Below, one piece after another: positions 34,719-43,211 of a stretch of 43,324 nt of DNA; the first letter of the stretch is position 1; each line of letters starts with the position of its first letter. Source of the DNA: DATARH01 sp035570495 (GTDB lineage Bacteria > Pseudomonadota > Alphaproteobacteria > ATCC43930 > CGMCC-115725); the NCBI GenBank assembly GCA_035570495.1, contig DATMLO010000154.1, forward strand, positions 1 through 43,324, read 5' to 3'. The notes beneath the pieces were generated by a model that was given only the letters and a program-made list of their open reading frames with translations, searched no databases and was not told the DNA's origin. The position numbers were made by a program, and so were the translations under genes.

Positions 34719-35087
34719 CTATTCAGCCGCGTAGCACACGGCCTCGATATTGTGGCCGTCGGGGTCGAGCACGAAAGCGCCGTAGTAGTCGGGCCGGTAT
34801 TGCGGACGCAACCCGGGCTTGCCGTTGTCGCGGCCGCCCGCTGAAAGCGCCGCTTCGTAGAACCGGTCGACGGTCACACGATCAGTCGCTTCGAACGCGA
34901 CATGCGTACCGGTCAGCGCTTGCAGGCGACGACCGATCCAAAAAAACGCCTTGCGACCCTTGCCATAGCCAAAATCATTCTCGCCGAAAGCATAGAGGCG
35001 GACGATGCCTAGCGGTGCTAGAGCGCGGTCGTAGAACGCCTGCGAACGCTCCAAATCGCTGACACCGAGGGTCACGTGGTCGATCAT
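34719..35087 (-). CDS. VOC (glyoxalase/bleomycin-resistance fold) family protein
   Basis: A 122-residue single-domain VOC protein. MIDHVTLGVSDLERSQAFYDRAL opens the first beta-alpha-beta-beta-beta module, with His4 in the usual first metal position. THVAFEATDR starts the second, and GAFVLDPDGHNIEAVC ends it with the usual glutamate. These proteins are metal-dependent isomerases, lyases, dioxygenases or drug-binding proteins; the substrate here is unknown. It is embedded between trpA (four-base overlap, ATGA) and accD (two-base gap), so it is expressed with core biosynthetic genes. This gene is not part of the usual trp-acc block. Confidence 0.85.
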   Translation of the reverse strand: MIDHVTLGVSDLERSQAFYDRALAPLGIVRLYAFGENDFGYGKGRKAFFWIGRRLQALTGTHVAFEATDRVTVDRFYEAALSAGGRDNGKPGLRPQYRPDYYGAFVLDPDGHNIEAVCYAAE

Positions 35088-35932
35088 CGACGTGCCCCGC
35101 GAATGCCCTGAGCGAGCGCGACGATGTCGCCGAGCACCGCGTCGACCAGGCCGGGCTGGGCCTTGCCGCCGGCGTCGAGGTTTTGCGCGAGGCGGTCGAC
35201 CAGCGCGGTGCCGACTGCCGCGGCGTCGGCCACCCGAGCGATTTCGGCAGCTTGCGCGGGGTTCTTGATGCCAAAGCCGACCGCGACCGGCAGCTTGGTG
35301 AAGCGGCGGATGCGGGTGACCGCGTCACGCACCGAAGCGGCGTCAGCCGAGCGGGTACCGGTAATCCCGGCGATCGCCACGTAATAGACAAAGCCGCTGG
35401 CGCGCCCGACGATGGTCGGCAGGCGATGCTCGTCGCTCGTCGGGGTGGCGAGGCGGACCAGGTCGAGCCCGGCTGCCTCAGCTGGATCGGCAAGCTCCCG
35501 CTCCTCTTCGGGCGGCAGGTCGACGATGATGAGGCCATCGACCCCGGCGGTCGCCGCATCCTTGGCGAACGCCGCGGCGCCGTAGCGGTAGATCGGGTTG
35601 TAATACCCCATCAGCACATAGGGCGTGTCGGGGTCGCGGGCGCGCAGATGGCGCACCATCGCCAGCGTCTTTTTGAGCGTCATCCCGGATTGCAGCGCCC
35701 GCAGCCCACCGGCCTGGATCGAAGGCCCGTCGGCCATCGGATCGGAGAACGGCATGCCGATCTCGATCAGATCGGCGCCCGCCGCCGCTACGCCCTCGAA
35801 CAGCCGGGTCGAGGTGTCGAGGTCGGGATCGCCGGCGACCAGATAGGCGACAAGCCCGGCACGGCCCTCGGCCTTCAGCGCCGCGAAACGCTTTTCGATA
35901 CGCCCCCCTGGACGTCCCATTGGCCGGCTCAC
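35084..35932 (-). CDS. trpA: Tryptophan synthase alpha subunit
   Basis: A 282-residue TIM-barrel protein. Catalytic residues are Glu57 (IEIGMPFSDP) and Asp68 (ADGPSIQ). VLMGYYNPIYRYG and VAIAGITGTR are family marks. It splits indole-3-glycerol phosphate and passes indole to TrpB. GTG at 35932 overlaps the trpB stop by four bases; an ATG four codons later is possible. It overlaps the VOC gene at its end. Confidence 0.95.
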   Translation of the reverse strand: MSRPMGRPGGRIEKRFAALKAEGRAGLVAYLVAGDPDLDTSTRLFEGVAAAGADLIEIGMPFSDPMADGPSIQAGGLRALQSGMTLKKTLAMVRHLRARDPDTPYVLMGYYNPIYRYGAAAFAKDAATAGVDGLIIVDLPPEEERELADPAEAAGLDLVRLATPTSDEHRLPTIVGRASGFVYYVAIAGITGTRSADAASVRDAVTRIRRFTKLPVAVGFGIKNPAQAAEIARVADAAAVGTALVDRLAQNLDAGGKAQPGLVDAVLGDIVALAQGIRGARR

Positions 35933-37140
35933 AGCTCCACACCGAGATGCTCGGCGACCGCGAAGATGTCCTTATCGCCGCGGCCGCACATGTTCATGAC
36001 CAGAAGGTGGTCGCGCGGCAGCTTGGGCGCGACCTTCGCGACATGCGCCAGCGCGTGCGCCGGCTCCAGCGCTGGGATGATGCCTTCGAGCCGGCTGCAC
36101 AGCTGAAAGGCGTCGAGCGCCTCCTTGTCGGTGATCGAGACGTATTCGACGCGGCCGAGATCGTTGAGCCAGGAATGCTCCGGCCCGATGCCCGGATAGT
36201 CGAGCCCAGCCGAGATCGAATGCGCATCGATGATCTGGCCGTCATCGTCCTGCAGCAGGTAGGTTCGGTTGCCGTGCAGCACACCGGGCAGACCGCCATT
36301 CAATGACGCGGCATGCTTGCCGGTCTCAATGCCGTCGCCGCCGGCCTCGACGCCGATCATGCGCACGGTTGGATCGTCGAGGAACGGGTGGAACAGGCCC
36401 ATCGCGTTCGACCCGCCGCCGATGCAGGCAACGAGCGTATCGGGCAAACGCCCCTCGGCTTCGTGCAGCTGGACGCGGGTCTCGTCGCCGATCACGCATT
36501 GGAAATCGCGCACCATCGCCGGGTAGGGGTGCGGACCGGCGACCGTGCCGATCACGTAGAACGTGTCGTCGACATGAGCGACCCAATCCCTGAGCGCGTC
36601 GTTGAGCGCGTCCTTGAGGGTCGCGGTGCCGGAATGCACCGGCACGACCTCGGCACCCAAAAGCTTCATGCGGAAGACATTGGGCGCCTGCCGGGCGATA
36701 TCGGTCGCGCCCATGTAGACGACGCAGGGCAGGTTGAAGAGCGCGCAAGCGGTCGCGGTAGCGACGCCGTGCTGGCCCGCGCCGGTTTCGGCGATGATAC
36801 GGGTCTTGCCCATGCGCCGCGCGAGCAATACCTGGCCCAGCACGTTATTGATCTTGTGCGCGCCGGTGTGGTTGAGCTCCTCGCGCTTCATATAGATTTT
36901 GGCGCCGCCGTAATGCCGGGTCAGCCGCTCGGCAAAGAAGAGGGGGCTCGGCCGGCCGACATAAAATTTCAGGTAATAGTCGAGCTCGGCCTTGAAGGCC
37001 GGGTCGGCCTTGGCGGCGTTATAGGCCTGTTCCACGGCGAGGATCAGCGGCATCAGGGTCTCGGCGACGTAGCGGCCGCCATAGAGGCCGAAATGCCCGT
37101 CCGGGTCGGGACCGGCGCGATAGGTGTTCGGTGTCTGCAT
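35929..37140 (-). CDS. trpB: Tryptophan synthase beta subunit
   Basis: A 403-residue PLP enzyme. The Schiff-base lysine is Lys96 in HTGAHKINN, and the phosphate cup is CIGGGSNAMG. It condenses indole with serine to give tryptophan. It sits in the order trpF-trpB-trpA, with eight bases after trpF and a four-base overlap with trpA. Confidence 0.97.
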   Translation of the reverse strand: MQTPNTYRAGPDPDGHFGLYGGRYVAETLMPLILAVEQAYNAAKADPAFKAELDYYLKFYVGRPSPLFFAERLTRHYGGAKIYMKREELNHTGAHKINNVLGQVLLARRMGKTRIIAETGAGQHGVATATACALFNLPCVVYMGATDIARQAPNVFRMKLLGAEVVPVHSGTATLKDALNDALRDWVAHVDDTFYVIGTVAGPHPYPAMVRDFQCVIGDETRVQLHEAEGRLPDTLVACIGGGSNAMGLFHPFLDDPTVRMIGVEAGGDGIETGKHAASLNGGLPGVLHGNRTYLLQDDDGQIIDAHSISAGLDYPGIGPEHSWLNDLGRVEYVSITDKEALDAFQLCSRLEGIIPALEPAHALAHVAKVAPKLPRDHLLVMNMCGRGDKDIFAVAEHLGVEL

Positions 37141-37148
37141 CGGCGTGG

Positions 37149-37790
37149 CTATAGACCGCGCGCGACCTCAAGAAAAGCGCGGATCTTGTCCGGGTCTTTT
37201 TGCCCGGGTGCGCTCTCGACACCGGACGACACATCGACGATGTGCGCCCCCGAGATATGCACGGCCTCCAGCAGCAGCTCGGCGGTGAGGCCGCCTGACA
37301 GCATCCAGGGGAGCTTCCAATCGCGGCCGGCGATCAGTTGCCAGTCAAAGGCGAGGCCGTTGCCGCCCGGCCGCGTCGCCCCCGGGGGCGGCTTGGCGTC
37401 GAACAGCAGCATGTCCGCGGCATCCTCGTAGCGGGCCGCCACAGCCAGATCATCCAGGCCGGCGATCGAGATTGCCTTCATCACCTGACAGTCGAATTGC
37501 CGCTTGGCTTCGTCAACGCGTTCGGGGCTTTCGGCGCCATGAAACTGCAAGATGTCGATCGGCGCCGCGTCGAGCACGGCGGTGATCGCCGCGTCATCGG
37601 CGTCGACAAACAGCGCGACGCGCTTCACCGATGCCGGCACTGCGGCGCACAGCGCCCCGGCGCGCGCCGGGGTCACCGTGCGCGGGCTCGGCGGATAGAA
37701 CACGAACCCGACATAGGAGGCACCGCCGGCGATCGCGGCCGCGATCGCCGCTTCGCTCGACAACCCGCAGATTTTCGCGGCGACGCTCAT
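37149..37790 (-). CDS. trpF: Phosphoribosylanthranilate isomerase
   Basis: A 213-residue TIM barrel. The catalytic general base is Cys8 in AKICGLSS and the general acid is the aspartate in LLFDAKPPPGATRPGG. GFVFYPPSPRTV and QFHGAE are typical. It isomerises N-(5-phosphoribosyl)anthranilate in tryptophan synthesis. It overlaps lapA by four bases (ATGA) and precedes trpB. Confidence 0.95.
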   Translation of the reverse strand: MSVAAKICGLSSEAAIAAAIAGGASYVGFVFYPPSPRTVTPARAGALCAAVPASVKRVALFVDADDAAITAVLDAAPIDILQFHGAESPERVDEAKRQFDCQVMKAISIAGLDDLAVAARYEDAADMLLFDAKPPPGATRPGGNGLAFDWQLIAGRDWKLPWMLSGGLTAELLLEAVHISGAHIVDVSSGVESAPGQKDPDKIRAFLEVARGL

Positions 37791-38095
37791 CGTGGGAGCG
37801 CCGCGACGGGCGGACGCGTCTCGGCGCGCGCGGCGTCCAGCTCGCGCTCGAGCCGGGCGATGCGCTCGCGCGAGCGTCGCGCCTCGCGACGCCAGCGCCA
37901 GCCGCCGATCCAGGTCACGAACTGGCCGGCGAAAAAGCCGATGACCAGCATCCCGAGCACGACGAGATAAAGCGGCAGTTCAAGTTTCAGCGGCAGCGGC
38001 CATAGCTCCACCAATACCGCCTCGCGGTTCGATACCGCGAAGAGGATAAGCACGAGCGCGACCAGCGCCAGGATGAGCCACCAGAGGAATTTCAT
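37787..38095 (-). CDS. lapA: LapA family (DUF1049) inner-membrane protein
   Basis: A 102-residue protein. Two membrane helices, at about 3-21 (FLWWLILALVALVLILFAV) and 41-62 (LYLVVLGMLVIGFFAGQFV), are joined by a short loop with NREAVLVELWPL. A basic, heptad-like cytoplasmic tail follows. In enterobacteria LapA with LapB controls LPS synthesis through LpxC stability; here the role is by family only. It is first of the trpF-trpB-trpA-VOC-accD-folC run. Confidence 0.82.
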   Translation of the reverse strand: MKFLWWLILALVALVLILFAVSNREAVLVELWPLPLKLELPLYLVVLGMLVIGFFAGQFVTWIGGWRWRREARRSRERIARLERELDAARAETRPPVAALPR

Positions 38096-38115
38096 TCGAG
38101 GGACCTCGCCCTACT

Positions 38116-38178
38116 CGTCATCCCCCGGGTTTGTCCCAGGGATCCGCGTGGATAGCCGGATCAAGTCCGGCCATGACG
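38116..38178. repeat. REP-like intergenic palindromic element
   Basis: A short element bounded by CGTCAT and ATGACG. It contains the hairpin GCCGGA-TCAAG-TCCGGC (38155-38171) and the CCCCGGGTTTGTCCC segment. Sequences of this pattern are, from memory, common dispersed repeats in alphaproteobacteria. It fills the gap between ihfB and lapA. Confidence 0.7.
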
Positions 38179-38204
38179 ATTAGATGGGTGCGCGCGGTCG
38201 AGAC

Positions 38205-38483
38205 TTAATGGTTCAGCCGGTCGCGCAGCTGCTTGCCGGTCTTGAAGAACGGCATGTGCTTCTCGCTGACCGAGACGCTGTCGCCGGTGCGCGGGTTGCG
38301 ACCGATACGCGCGTCGCGTTTCTTGACCGAGAACGCGCCGAAACCCCGCAACTCCACACGGTCGCCGCGCGACAGCGCGGCGGCAATCTCATCAAAGATG
38401 GCGGTGACGATAATCTCGACATCGCGCTGGTAAAGGTGCGGGTTGCTCTCCGCTAGCCGCTGGACGAGCTCTGATTTCGTCAT
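38205..38483 (-). CDS. ihfB: Integration host factor beta subunit
   Basis: A 92-residue HU/IHF-family protein: MTKSELVQRLAESNPHL at the start, the FGAFSVKKRDARIGRNPRTG beta-arm signature, and VSEKHMPFFKTGKQLRDRL at the end. With IhfA it bends DNA in recombination, replication and transcription. ATG at 38483 is chosen because it starts the conserved domain; the frame is open 24 codons further upstream. It follows rpsA, as in many proteobacteria. Confidence 0.95.
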   Translation of the reverse strand: MTKSELVQRLAESNPHLYQRDVEIIVTAIFDEIAAALSRGDRVELRGFGAFSVKKRDARIGRNPRTGDSVSVSEKHMPFFKTGKQLRDRLNH

Positions 38484-38522
38484 CGCGGTCGCCGCTCCCG
38501 TCAGTTTTGTTGGCGTGACCCT

Positions 38523-38552
38523 ACGGTGCCAAAGCCGCGAGCAAGCGTCAAG
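38523..38552 (-). promoter_or_regulatory. Candidate ihfB promoter
   Basis: On the minus strand CTTGAC (38552-38547) is an exact alphaproteobacterial -35 box. CACCGT (38528-38523), 18 bases later, is a weak -10. It lies between the rpsA hairpin and the ihfB start. By eye only. Confidence 0.4.
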
Positions 38553-38581
38553 CAAGCGCCTGAAAAAGAGAGCATTCTGTT

Positions 38582-38607
38582 ACCCGGCCGCGATTTCGCG
38601 GCCGGGT
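38582..38607 (-). terminator. Hairpin after rpsA, probable terminator
   Basis: ACCCGGCCGCG, loop of four, CGCGGCCGGGT form an 11-base-pair GC-rich stem 36 bases after the rpsA stop. The immediate 3' flank on the minus strand is AACAGAATG, with CTCTTTTTC only about 10 bases on, so termination may be imperfect. Confidence 0.6.
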
Positions 38608-38643
38608 GCGGCATCGCGCACCGGGATGACGACGGCGAGGGCC

Positions 38644-40362
38644 CTAGGCCTTGTCGTCGCCGTCAGCCTCGTCGCGGCGGCGGATCGCGGCGCCAAGAAT
38701 ATCGCCAAGGCTCGCGCCCGAATCCGACGATCCGAACTCGGCCATCGCCTTCTTCTCCTCATCAACCTCGCGCGCCTTGATCGACAGCGTGACCTTGCGG
38801 GTGGCACGGTCGAGCTGGGTGATCTTGGCGTCGACGCGCTCGCCCACCGCGAAACGGTCGGGGCGCTGCTCGCTGCGGTCGCGCGACAGCTCGGATTTGC
38901 GGATAAAGCCGGGCATGCCGTCGGGCAGCGTCACGTCGATGCCGGTGTCGGAGGTGCCGGAAATCGTCGCGGTGACGACATCGCCCTTCTTGACCTTGTT
39001 GAGGCCCGCCTCGAACGGGTCGGCTTCGAGCTGCTTGATGCCGAGCGAAATCCGCTCCTTCTCGACATCGACGTCGAGCACCTTGACCTTGACCATCTGG
39101 CCCTTGCGATAGTCCTGCATCGCCTCTTCGCCAGGCTTGGTCCAGTCGATGTCGGAGAGGTGCACCATGCCGTCGATATCGCCAGGCAGGCCGATAAACA
39201 GGCCGAACTCGGTTGTGTTGCGTACCTCACCTTCGATCTCACTGCCCGCGGGGTGCTCTTCCATGAAGGCTTCCCACGGGTTCGGCAGGGTCTGTTTGAG
39301 GCCGAGGCTGATGCGCCGCTTCGCCGGGTCGACATCCAGCACCATGACCTCGACCTCCTGAGAGGTCGAGACGATCTTGCCAGGATGCACGTTCTTCTTG
39401 GTCCAGCTCATCTCGGAGACGTGGACAAGACCCTCGACCCCCGGCTCCAGCTCCACAAAGGCGCCGTAATCGGTGATGTTGGTGACGCGGCCCTTGAACT
39501 TGGCGTTGGCCGGATACTTGAACTCGACGCCCTCCCACGGGTCGGCCTCGAGCTGCTTCATGCCGAGCGAGATGCGCTGCGTCTCGGGGTTGAAGCGGAT
39601 CACCTGCACATTGACGTTCTGCCCGATGTTGAGCGCCTCGGACGGGTGGTTGATGCGGCGCCAGGCGATATCGGTGACATGCAGCAGGCCGTCGACGCCG
39701 CCCAGATCGACGAAAGCGCCGTAATCGGTGATGTTCTTGACGACGCCGGCGAGGATCTGGCCCTCCTTGAGGCTCGCCACCAGTTCGGAGCGCTGCTCGG
39801 CGCGGCTCTCCTCGAGCACGGCGCGGCGCGACACGACGATATTGCCGCGCGAGCGATCCATCTTGAGGATCTGGAACGGCTGCGGCGAGCCGAGCAGCGG
39901 GGAAATATCGCGCACCGGGCGGATATCGACCTGGCTGCCAGGCAGGAACGCGACAGCACCCGACAGGTCGACGGTGAAGCCGCCCTTGACGCGGCCGAAG
40001 ATCGTGCCGGTGACGCGCTCATTGGCCTGGAAGTTCTTTTCGAGCTGGGTCCAGGCTTCCTCGCGACGCGCCTTTTCGCGCGAGAGCGAGGCCTCGCCGT
40101 TCTTGTCTTCCATCCGCTCGAGGAACACCTCGACGGTGTCGCCGACATGAATGTCCGGCGGCGCACCGCCGTTCGAGAATTCCTTGAGCGCCACGCGGCC
40201 TTCCGATTTCAGGCCGACATCGATCAGCGCGGCATCGTTCTCGATAGAGATCACGCGGCCTTTGACGACCGTGCCCTCGAGGCCGTTGGAAACGCCCATC
40301 GATTCTTCGAGCAGCGCGGCAAAGCTTTCCTTGGGAGCGACGACAGGTTCAGCAACAGACAT
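38644..40362 (-). CDS. rpsA: 30S ribosomal protein S1
   Basis: A 572-residue S1 with six S1 RNA-binding repeats. Clear repeat cores include GRVISIENDAALIDVG, GTIFGRVKGGFTVDL, GVVKNITDYGAFVDLGG, GRVTNITDYGAFVELEPG and GEVRNTTEFGLFIGLPG. Each is followed by a variant of RISLGMKQLEADPWE. S1 recruits mRNA to the 30S subunit. ATG at 40362 follows GAGG at seven bases. It lies downstream of cmk with a 124-base leader holding a GC hairpin, the usual place for S1 autoregulation. Confidence 0.97.
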   Translation of the reverse strand: MSVAEPVVAPKESFAALLEESMGVSNGLEGTVVKGRVISIENDAALIDVGLKSEGRVALKEFSNGGAPPDIHVGDTVEVFLERMEDKNGEASLSREKARREEAWTQLEKNFQANERVTGTIFGRVKGGFTVDLSGAVAFLPGSQVDIRPVRDISPLLGSPQPFQILKMDRSRGNIVVSRRAVLEESRAEQRSELVASLKEGQILAGVVKNITDYGAFVDLGGVDGLLHVTDIAWRRINHPSEALNIGQNVNVQVIRFNPETQRISLGMKQLEADPWEGVEFKYPANAKFKGRVTNITDYGAFVELEPGVEGLVHVSEMSWTKKNVHPGKIVSTSQEVEVMVLDVDPAKRRISLGLKQTLPNPWEAFMEEHPAGSEIEGEVRNTTEFGLFIGLPGDIDGMVHLSDIDWTKPGEEAMQDYRKGQMVKVKVLDVDVEKERISLGIKQLEADPFEAGLNKVKKGDVVTATISGTSDTGIDVTLPDGMPGFIRKSELSRDRSEQRPDRFAVGERVDAKITQLDRATRKVTLSIKAREVDEEKKAMAEFGSSDSGASLGDILGAAIRRRDEADGDDKA

Positions 40363-40392
40363 TACACATCCTCGATCCCGTTGGCAGGGTAG

Positions 40393-40416
40393 CCCCCGCC
40401 GGGATCAGGGCGGGGG
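40393..40416 (-). promoter_or_regulatory. GC-rich hairpin in the rpsA leader
   Basis: CCCCCGCC and GGCGGGGG form an eight-base-pair stem around an eight-base loop, about 30 bases upstream of the rpsA start. It could be a weak cmk terminator or an S1 translational control element. Confidence 0.35.
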
Positions 40417-40486
40417 ACGGGCGGCCGGCAGTTCTCGGGCGCGGCCGCGTTGACCCGGTTCTGCAAATCGTGGGGGAGGCCCGCCG

Positions 40487-41155
40487 TCAGCGGTCACAAT
40501 AGCGCGCGGTGAGTTGAGTAGCTCGCTCGTAGACCTGGTCGGCGTCGAGCAATGTCGTATCTATCGTTACGGCGTCGGGTGCGGCCGCGAGCGGCGCAAC
40601 CCGGCGCTCGCTATCGCGCGCGTCGCGTTCCCTCATGTCCTGCAGGACATCGTCGTATATAGCCGTCGCGCCGCGCTCCCGCAACTCCTTGACCCGCCGA
40701 AAAGCGCGGGATTCCGCGCTTGCCGTGATGAAAATCTTCACCGTCGCGTCCGGGCAGACCACGGTGCCGATATCGCGACCATCGAGCACGGCACCTTTCG
40801 CGGGCAGATTGTTCACCGGCGGCGGGTGGCGCGCGAAGCGGCGCTGTGCGTCGAGCAGCGCCGCGCGCACCGCCGGGATCGCGGCAACCAGCGAGGCGGC
40901 GCGGGCGACTTCTTCCTGGCTGAGGCGCGGGTCGGCGAGGCCAGAAAAATCGAGGCTGCGCGCGGCTTTATCCGCGGCGACGGGGTCGGCCGGGTCACCG
41001 CCCGCCTCAAGTACGGCAAGTCCGGTCGCGCGATAGAGCTTGCCGGTATCGAGATGCGCGAGGTCGAACCGTGCGGCCAACCTTCGCGCCAGCGTGCCCT
41101 TGCCCGACGCCGCGGGGCCGTCGATCGCGACGATGAGGGGAGCGTTATCAGGCAA
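40487..41155 (-). CDS. cmk: Cytidylate kinase
   Basis: A 222-residue nucleoside monophosphate kinase with P-loop GPAASGKGT (13-21), LDTGKLYRATG, VLDGRDIGTVVCPDA, and KIFITASAESRAFRR. It phosphorylates CMP and dCMP. A slightly extended loop (RHPPPVNNLPAKG) precedes the DGRDIGT motif. It overlaps aroA by eight bases and precedes rpsA, the conserved aroA-cmk-rpsA order. Confidence 0.95.
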   Translation of the reverse strand: MPDNAPLIVAIDGPAASGKGTLARRLAARFDLAHLDTGKLYRATGLAVLEAGGDPADPVAADKAARSLDFSGLADPRLSQEEVARAASLVAAIPAVRAALLDAQRRFARHPPPVNNLPAKGAVLDGRDIGTVVCPDATVKIFITASAESRAFRRVKELRERGATAIYDDVLQDMRERDARDSERRVAPLAAAPDAVTIDTTLLDADQVYERATQLTARYCDR

Positions 41156-42506
41156 TCTCGGGGAAGCCGGCGCCGAGCCGGTTCATCAGCGGCACAAAGC
41201 CGGGGAAGCTGGTCGCGATCGGTCGCACGTCGTCAATCTTGACCGGCGATTTCGCGGCGAGGCCGAGCACCAGATAGGCCATCGCGATGCGGTGATCGAG
41301 CCTGGTCTCGATCACCGCACCGCCAGCGGGTGGGCCGCCATCGCCCTCGACGATCAAATCGTCACCCTCGACCGCGACCTTGACACCGCACGCCGCGAGC
41401 CCGATCGCCATGCCGGCGAGACGATCGCTCTCCTTCACGCGCAGCTCGGCGAGCCCGCGCATCACCGTGCGGCCCTTGGCGCAGGACGCGGCGACGGCGA
41501 GCACCGGATATTCGTCGATCATCGTCGGCGCGCGGCTCGCCGGGATGTCGGCGCCTCGGAGTACGCCCGCGCGGACGCGCAGATCGGCGACCGGCTCGCC
41601 GCCCTCGACGCGCTCATTAAGATAGGCAATGTCTGCGCCCATCTCCTCGAGGCTGGCGAGCAGCCCGGTGCGCGACGGGTTGAGCCCGATACCCTCGACC
41701 GTGACCTCGGACCCCGGCACCACCAGCCCGGCGACGATGGCGAAAGCGGCGGAGGAAATATCCGCCGGCACGACGATCGGCGCGGCGACGAGCTCGGGCT
41801 GGCCGACGATGGTGATGCGCTTGCCGCCGCCCTCGGCTGGCGTCACCCGCACTGTTGCGCCGAAATGGCCGAGCATGCGCTCGGTATGGTCGCGCGTTGT
41901 TTCCGGCTCAACGACGGTAGTCTCGCCCGGCGTGTTGAGCCCGGCCAGCAGCACCGCCGATTTCACCTGCGCCGACGGCACCGGCAGGGTGTATTCGACG
42001 GGCACCGGCTCCGCCGTGCCGCTAACGCAGAGCGGCAGACGCCCACCGTCACGGCTGGCGAAGCGTGCGCCGAAACGCGACAGCGGGTCGGTCACCCGCC
42101 GCATCGGCCGGGTGCGCAGCGACGCGTCGCCGGTCACAAAGCTGGTGAAGGGATGCGTCGCCAAGACGCCGAGCAGCAGGCGCGCCGCGGTGCCGGAATT
42201 GCCGAGGTCGAGCACGTCGCCCGGCTCTGCAAGCCCGCCGACCCCGACCCCGTCGACCCGCCAGCACCCGTCACTCAGCCGCTCGACGCCGGCACCCATC
42301 GCGCGCATCGCCGCCGCCGTGCACAGCACGTCCTCGCCTTCTAGCAGCCCGGAAATCTCGGTACGGCCGACCGCCAACGCACCCAGCATCAGCGCGCGAT
42401 GCGAGATCGACTTATCGCCCGGCACGCGGATCGCGCCGTTAAGCGGCGCCTTGGGGCGCGAGCCGCTCAAAGCAACCGGAGAATGCGATATCAGATCGTC
42501 GGGCAT
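41148..42506 (-). CDS. aroA: 3-phosphoshikimate 1-carboxyvinyltransferase (EPSP synthase)
   Basis: A 452-residue EPSP synthase. PGDKSISHRALML is at 29-41, LGNSGTAARLLLG at 101-113, and RVKESDRLAGM near the end. It joins PEP to shikimate-3-phosphate in chorismate synthesis. The residue at the glyphosate-determining position (Gly105 in NSGTA) is glycine, as in sensitive enzymes, not the alanine of CP4. ATG at 42506 is used; the longer reading frame upstream overlaps the divergent gene and is not conserved. Confidence 0.96.
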   Translation of the reverse strand: MPDDLISHSPVALSGSRPKAPLNGAIRVPGDKSISHRALMLGALAVGRTEISGLLEGEDVLCTAAAMRAMGAGVERLSDGCWRVDGVGVGGLAEPGDVLDLGNSGTAARLLLGVLATHPFTSFVTGDASLRTRPMRRVTDPLSRFGARFASRDGGRLPLCVSGTAEPVPVEYTLPVPSAQVKSAVLLAGLNTPGETTVVEPETTRDHTERMLGHFGATVRVTPAEGGGKRITIVGQPELVAAPIVVPADISSAAFAIVAGLVVPGSEVTVEGIGLNPSRTGLLASLEEMGADIAYLNERVEGGEPVADLRVRAGVLRGADIPASRAPTMIDEYPVLAVAASCAKGRTVMRGLAELRVKESDRLAGMAIGLAACGVKVAVEGDDLIVEGDGGPPAGGAVIETRLDHRIAMAYLVLGLAAKSPVKIDDVRPIATSFPGFVPLMNRLGAGFPEIA

Positions 42507-42658
42507 GATCCGAACTTTACCCTTGCCTCTCCCGCAAGCGCGGCCCATATCCGGCAGCCTGGCGCGATGACCGGCGGCGCGTTTGGTTTTGACAGGATGC
42601 GCCGGCTGTGGCAATGGCGCGCCAGCTTTCATGCGAGCCGACCTTCAAGGAGCGAGAC

Positions 42659-43024
42659 TTGGCCAAACCCGAATGGGGCACCAAGCGGATCTGCCCGAGC
42701 TGTGGCACCCGCTACTACGACCTGTTGCGCGATCAGGTGATTTGTCCGAAATGCAGCACGCCCTACGACCCGGAGGCCTTCCTCAAGGCGCGCCGGTCGC
42801 GCCCCGCGCTGCCGGTTGAGAAAGAGCTGGCGCCGGTTGGCGATGACGCCGATGCCGAGGCGGAGGATATCGAGACCGCGGAGGACGAAGAGGAAGAGGC
42901 GGTGCCGCTCGCCGAGGGCGAGGAGGAAGAAGACGAGGAGCTGATCGAGGACGCTTCGGAGCTCGGCGAGGACGAGGACGACATGGCCGAGGTCATCGAC
43001 AATGTCGAAGAGGAAGAGCCTTAA
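42659..43024 (+). CDS. TIGR02300 family protein: zinc ribbon with acidic tail
   Basis: About 121 residues. The N-terminal half has KPEWGTKRICPSCGTRYYDL and VICPKCSTPYDP, two CxxC pairs forming a zinc ribbon of the FYDLN-acid family (TIGR02300). The C-terminal half is almost all Glu, Asp and Ala. The function is unknown. TTG at 42659 is chosen: AAGGAG lies six bases upstream (42647-42652) and family members begin MAKPE. An ATG at 42608 would precede the ribosome-binding site. It is divergent from aroA and followed by tRNA-Ala. Confidence 0.88.
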   Translation: MAKPEWGTKRICPSCGTRYYDLLRDQVICPKCSTPYDPEAFLKARRSRPALPVEKELAPVGDDADAEAEDIETAEDEEEEAVPLAEGEEEEDEELIEDASELGEDEDDMAEVIDNVEEEEP

Positions 43025-43035
43025 GGTTTTTGCGT

Positions 43036-43064
43036 TTGACGGCGGGGGGCCGCATTCATAAGTT
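43036..43064 (+). promoter_or_regulatory. Candidate promoter of tRNA-Ala
   Basis: TTGACG at 43036-43041 and an AT-rich CATAAGTT at 43057-43064 are placed 15-17 bases apart, about 34 bases before the tRNA. The -10 register is ambiguous. Confidence 0.45.
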
Positions 43065-43097
43065 CGCGCTCTGACCAGCGATTTTGGGCGGATTTTT

Positions 43098-43173
<76 letters not shown>

Positions 43174-43181
43174 ATCAGATA

Positions 43182-43211
43182 AAGGGCTTAGCTGGAAACG
43201 GCTAGGCCCTT
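43182..43211 (+). terminator. Likely terminator after tRNA-Ala
   Basis: AAGGGCTTAGC and GCTAGGCCCTT form an 11-base-pair stem (one U-G pair) around an eight-base loop, followed by a modest T-rich stretch (TTCTGCTT). It starts eight bases after the tRNA. Confidence 0.65.

Noticed and set aside
38443..40392. A 649-codon open frame on the plus strand opposite rpsA
   Set aside because: It is an antisense shadow: GC-rich codon use in rpsA keeps the opposite strand open. The rpsA frame has clear S1 repeats; the antisense product has none.
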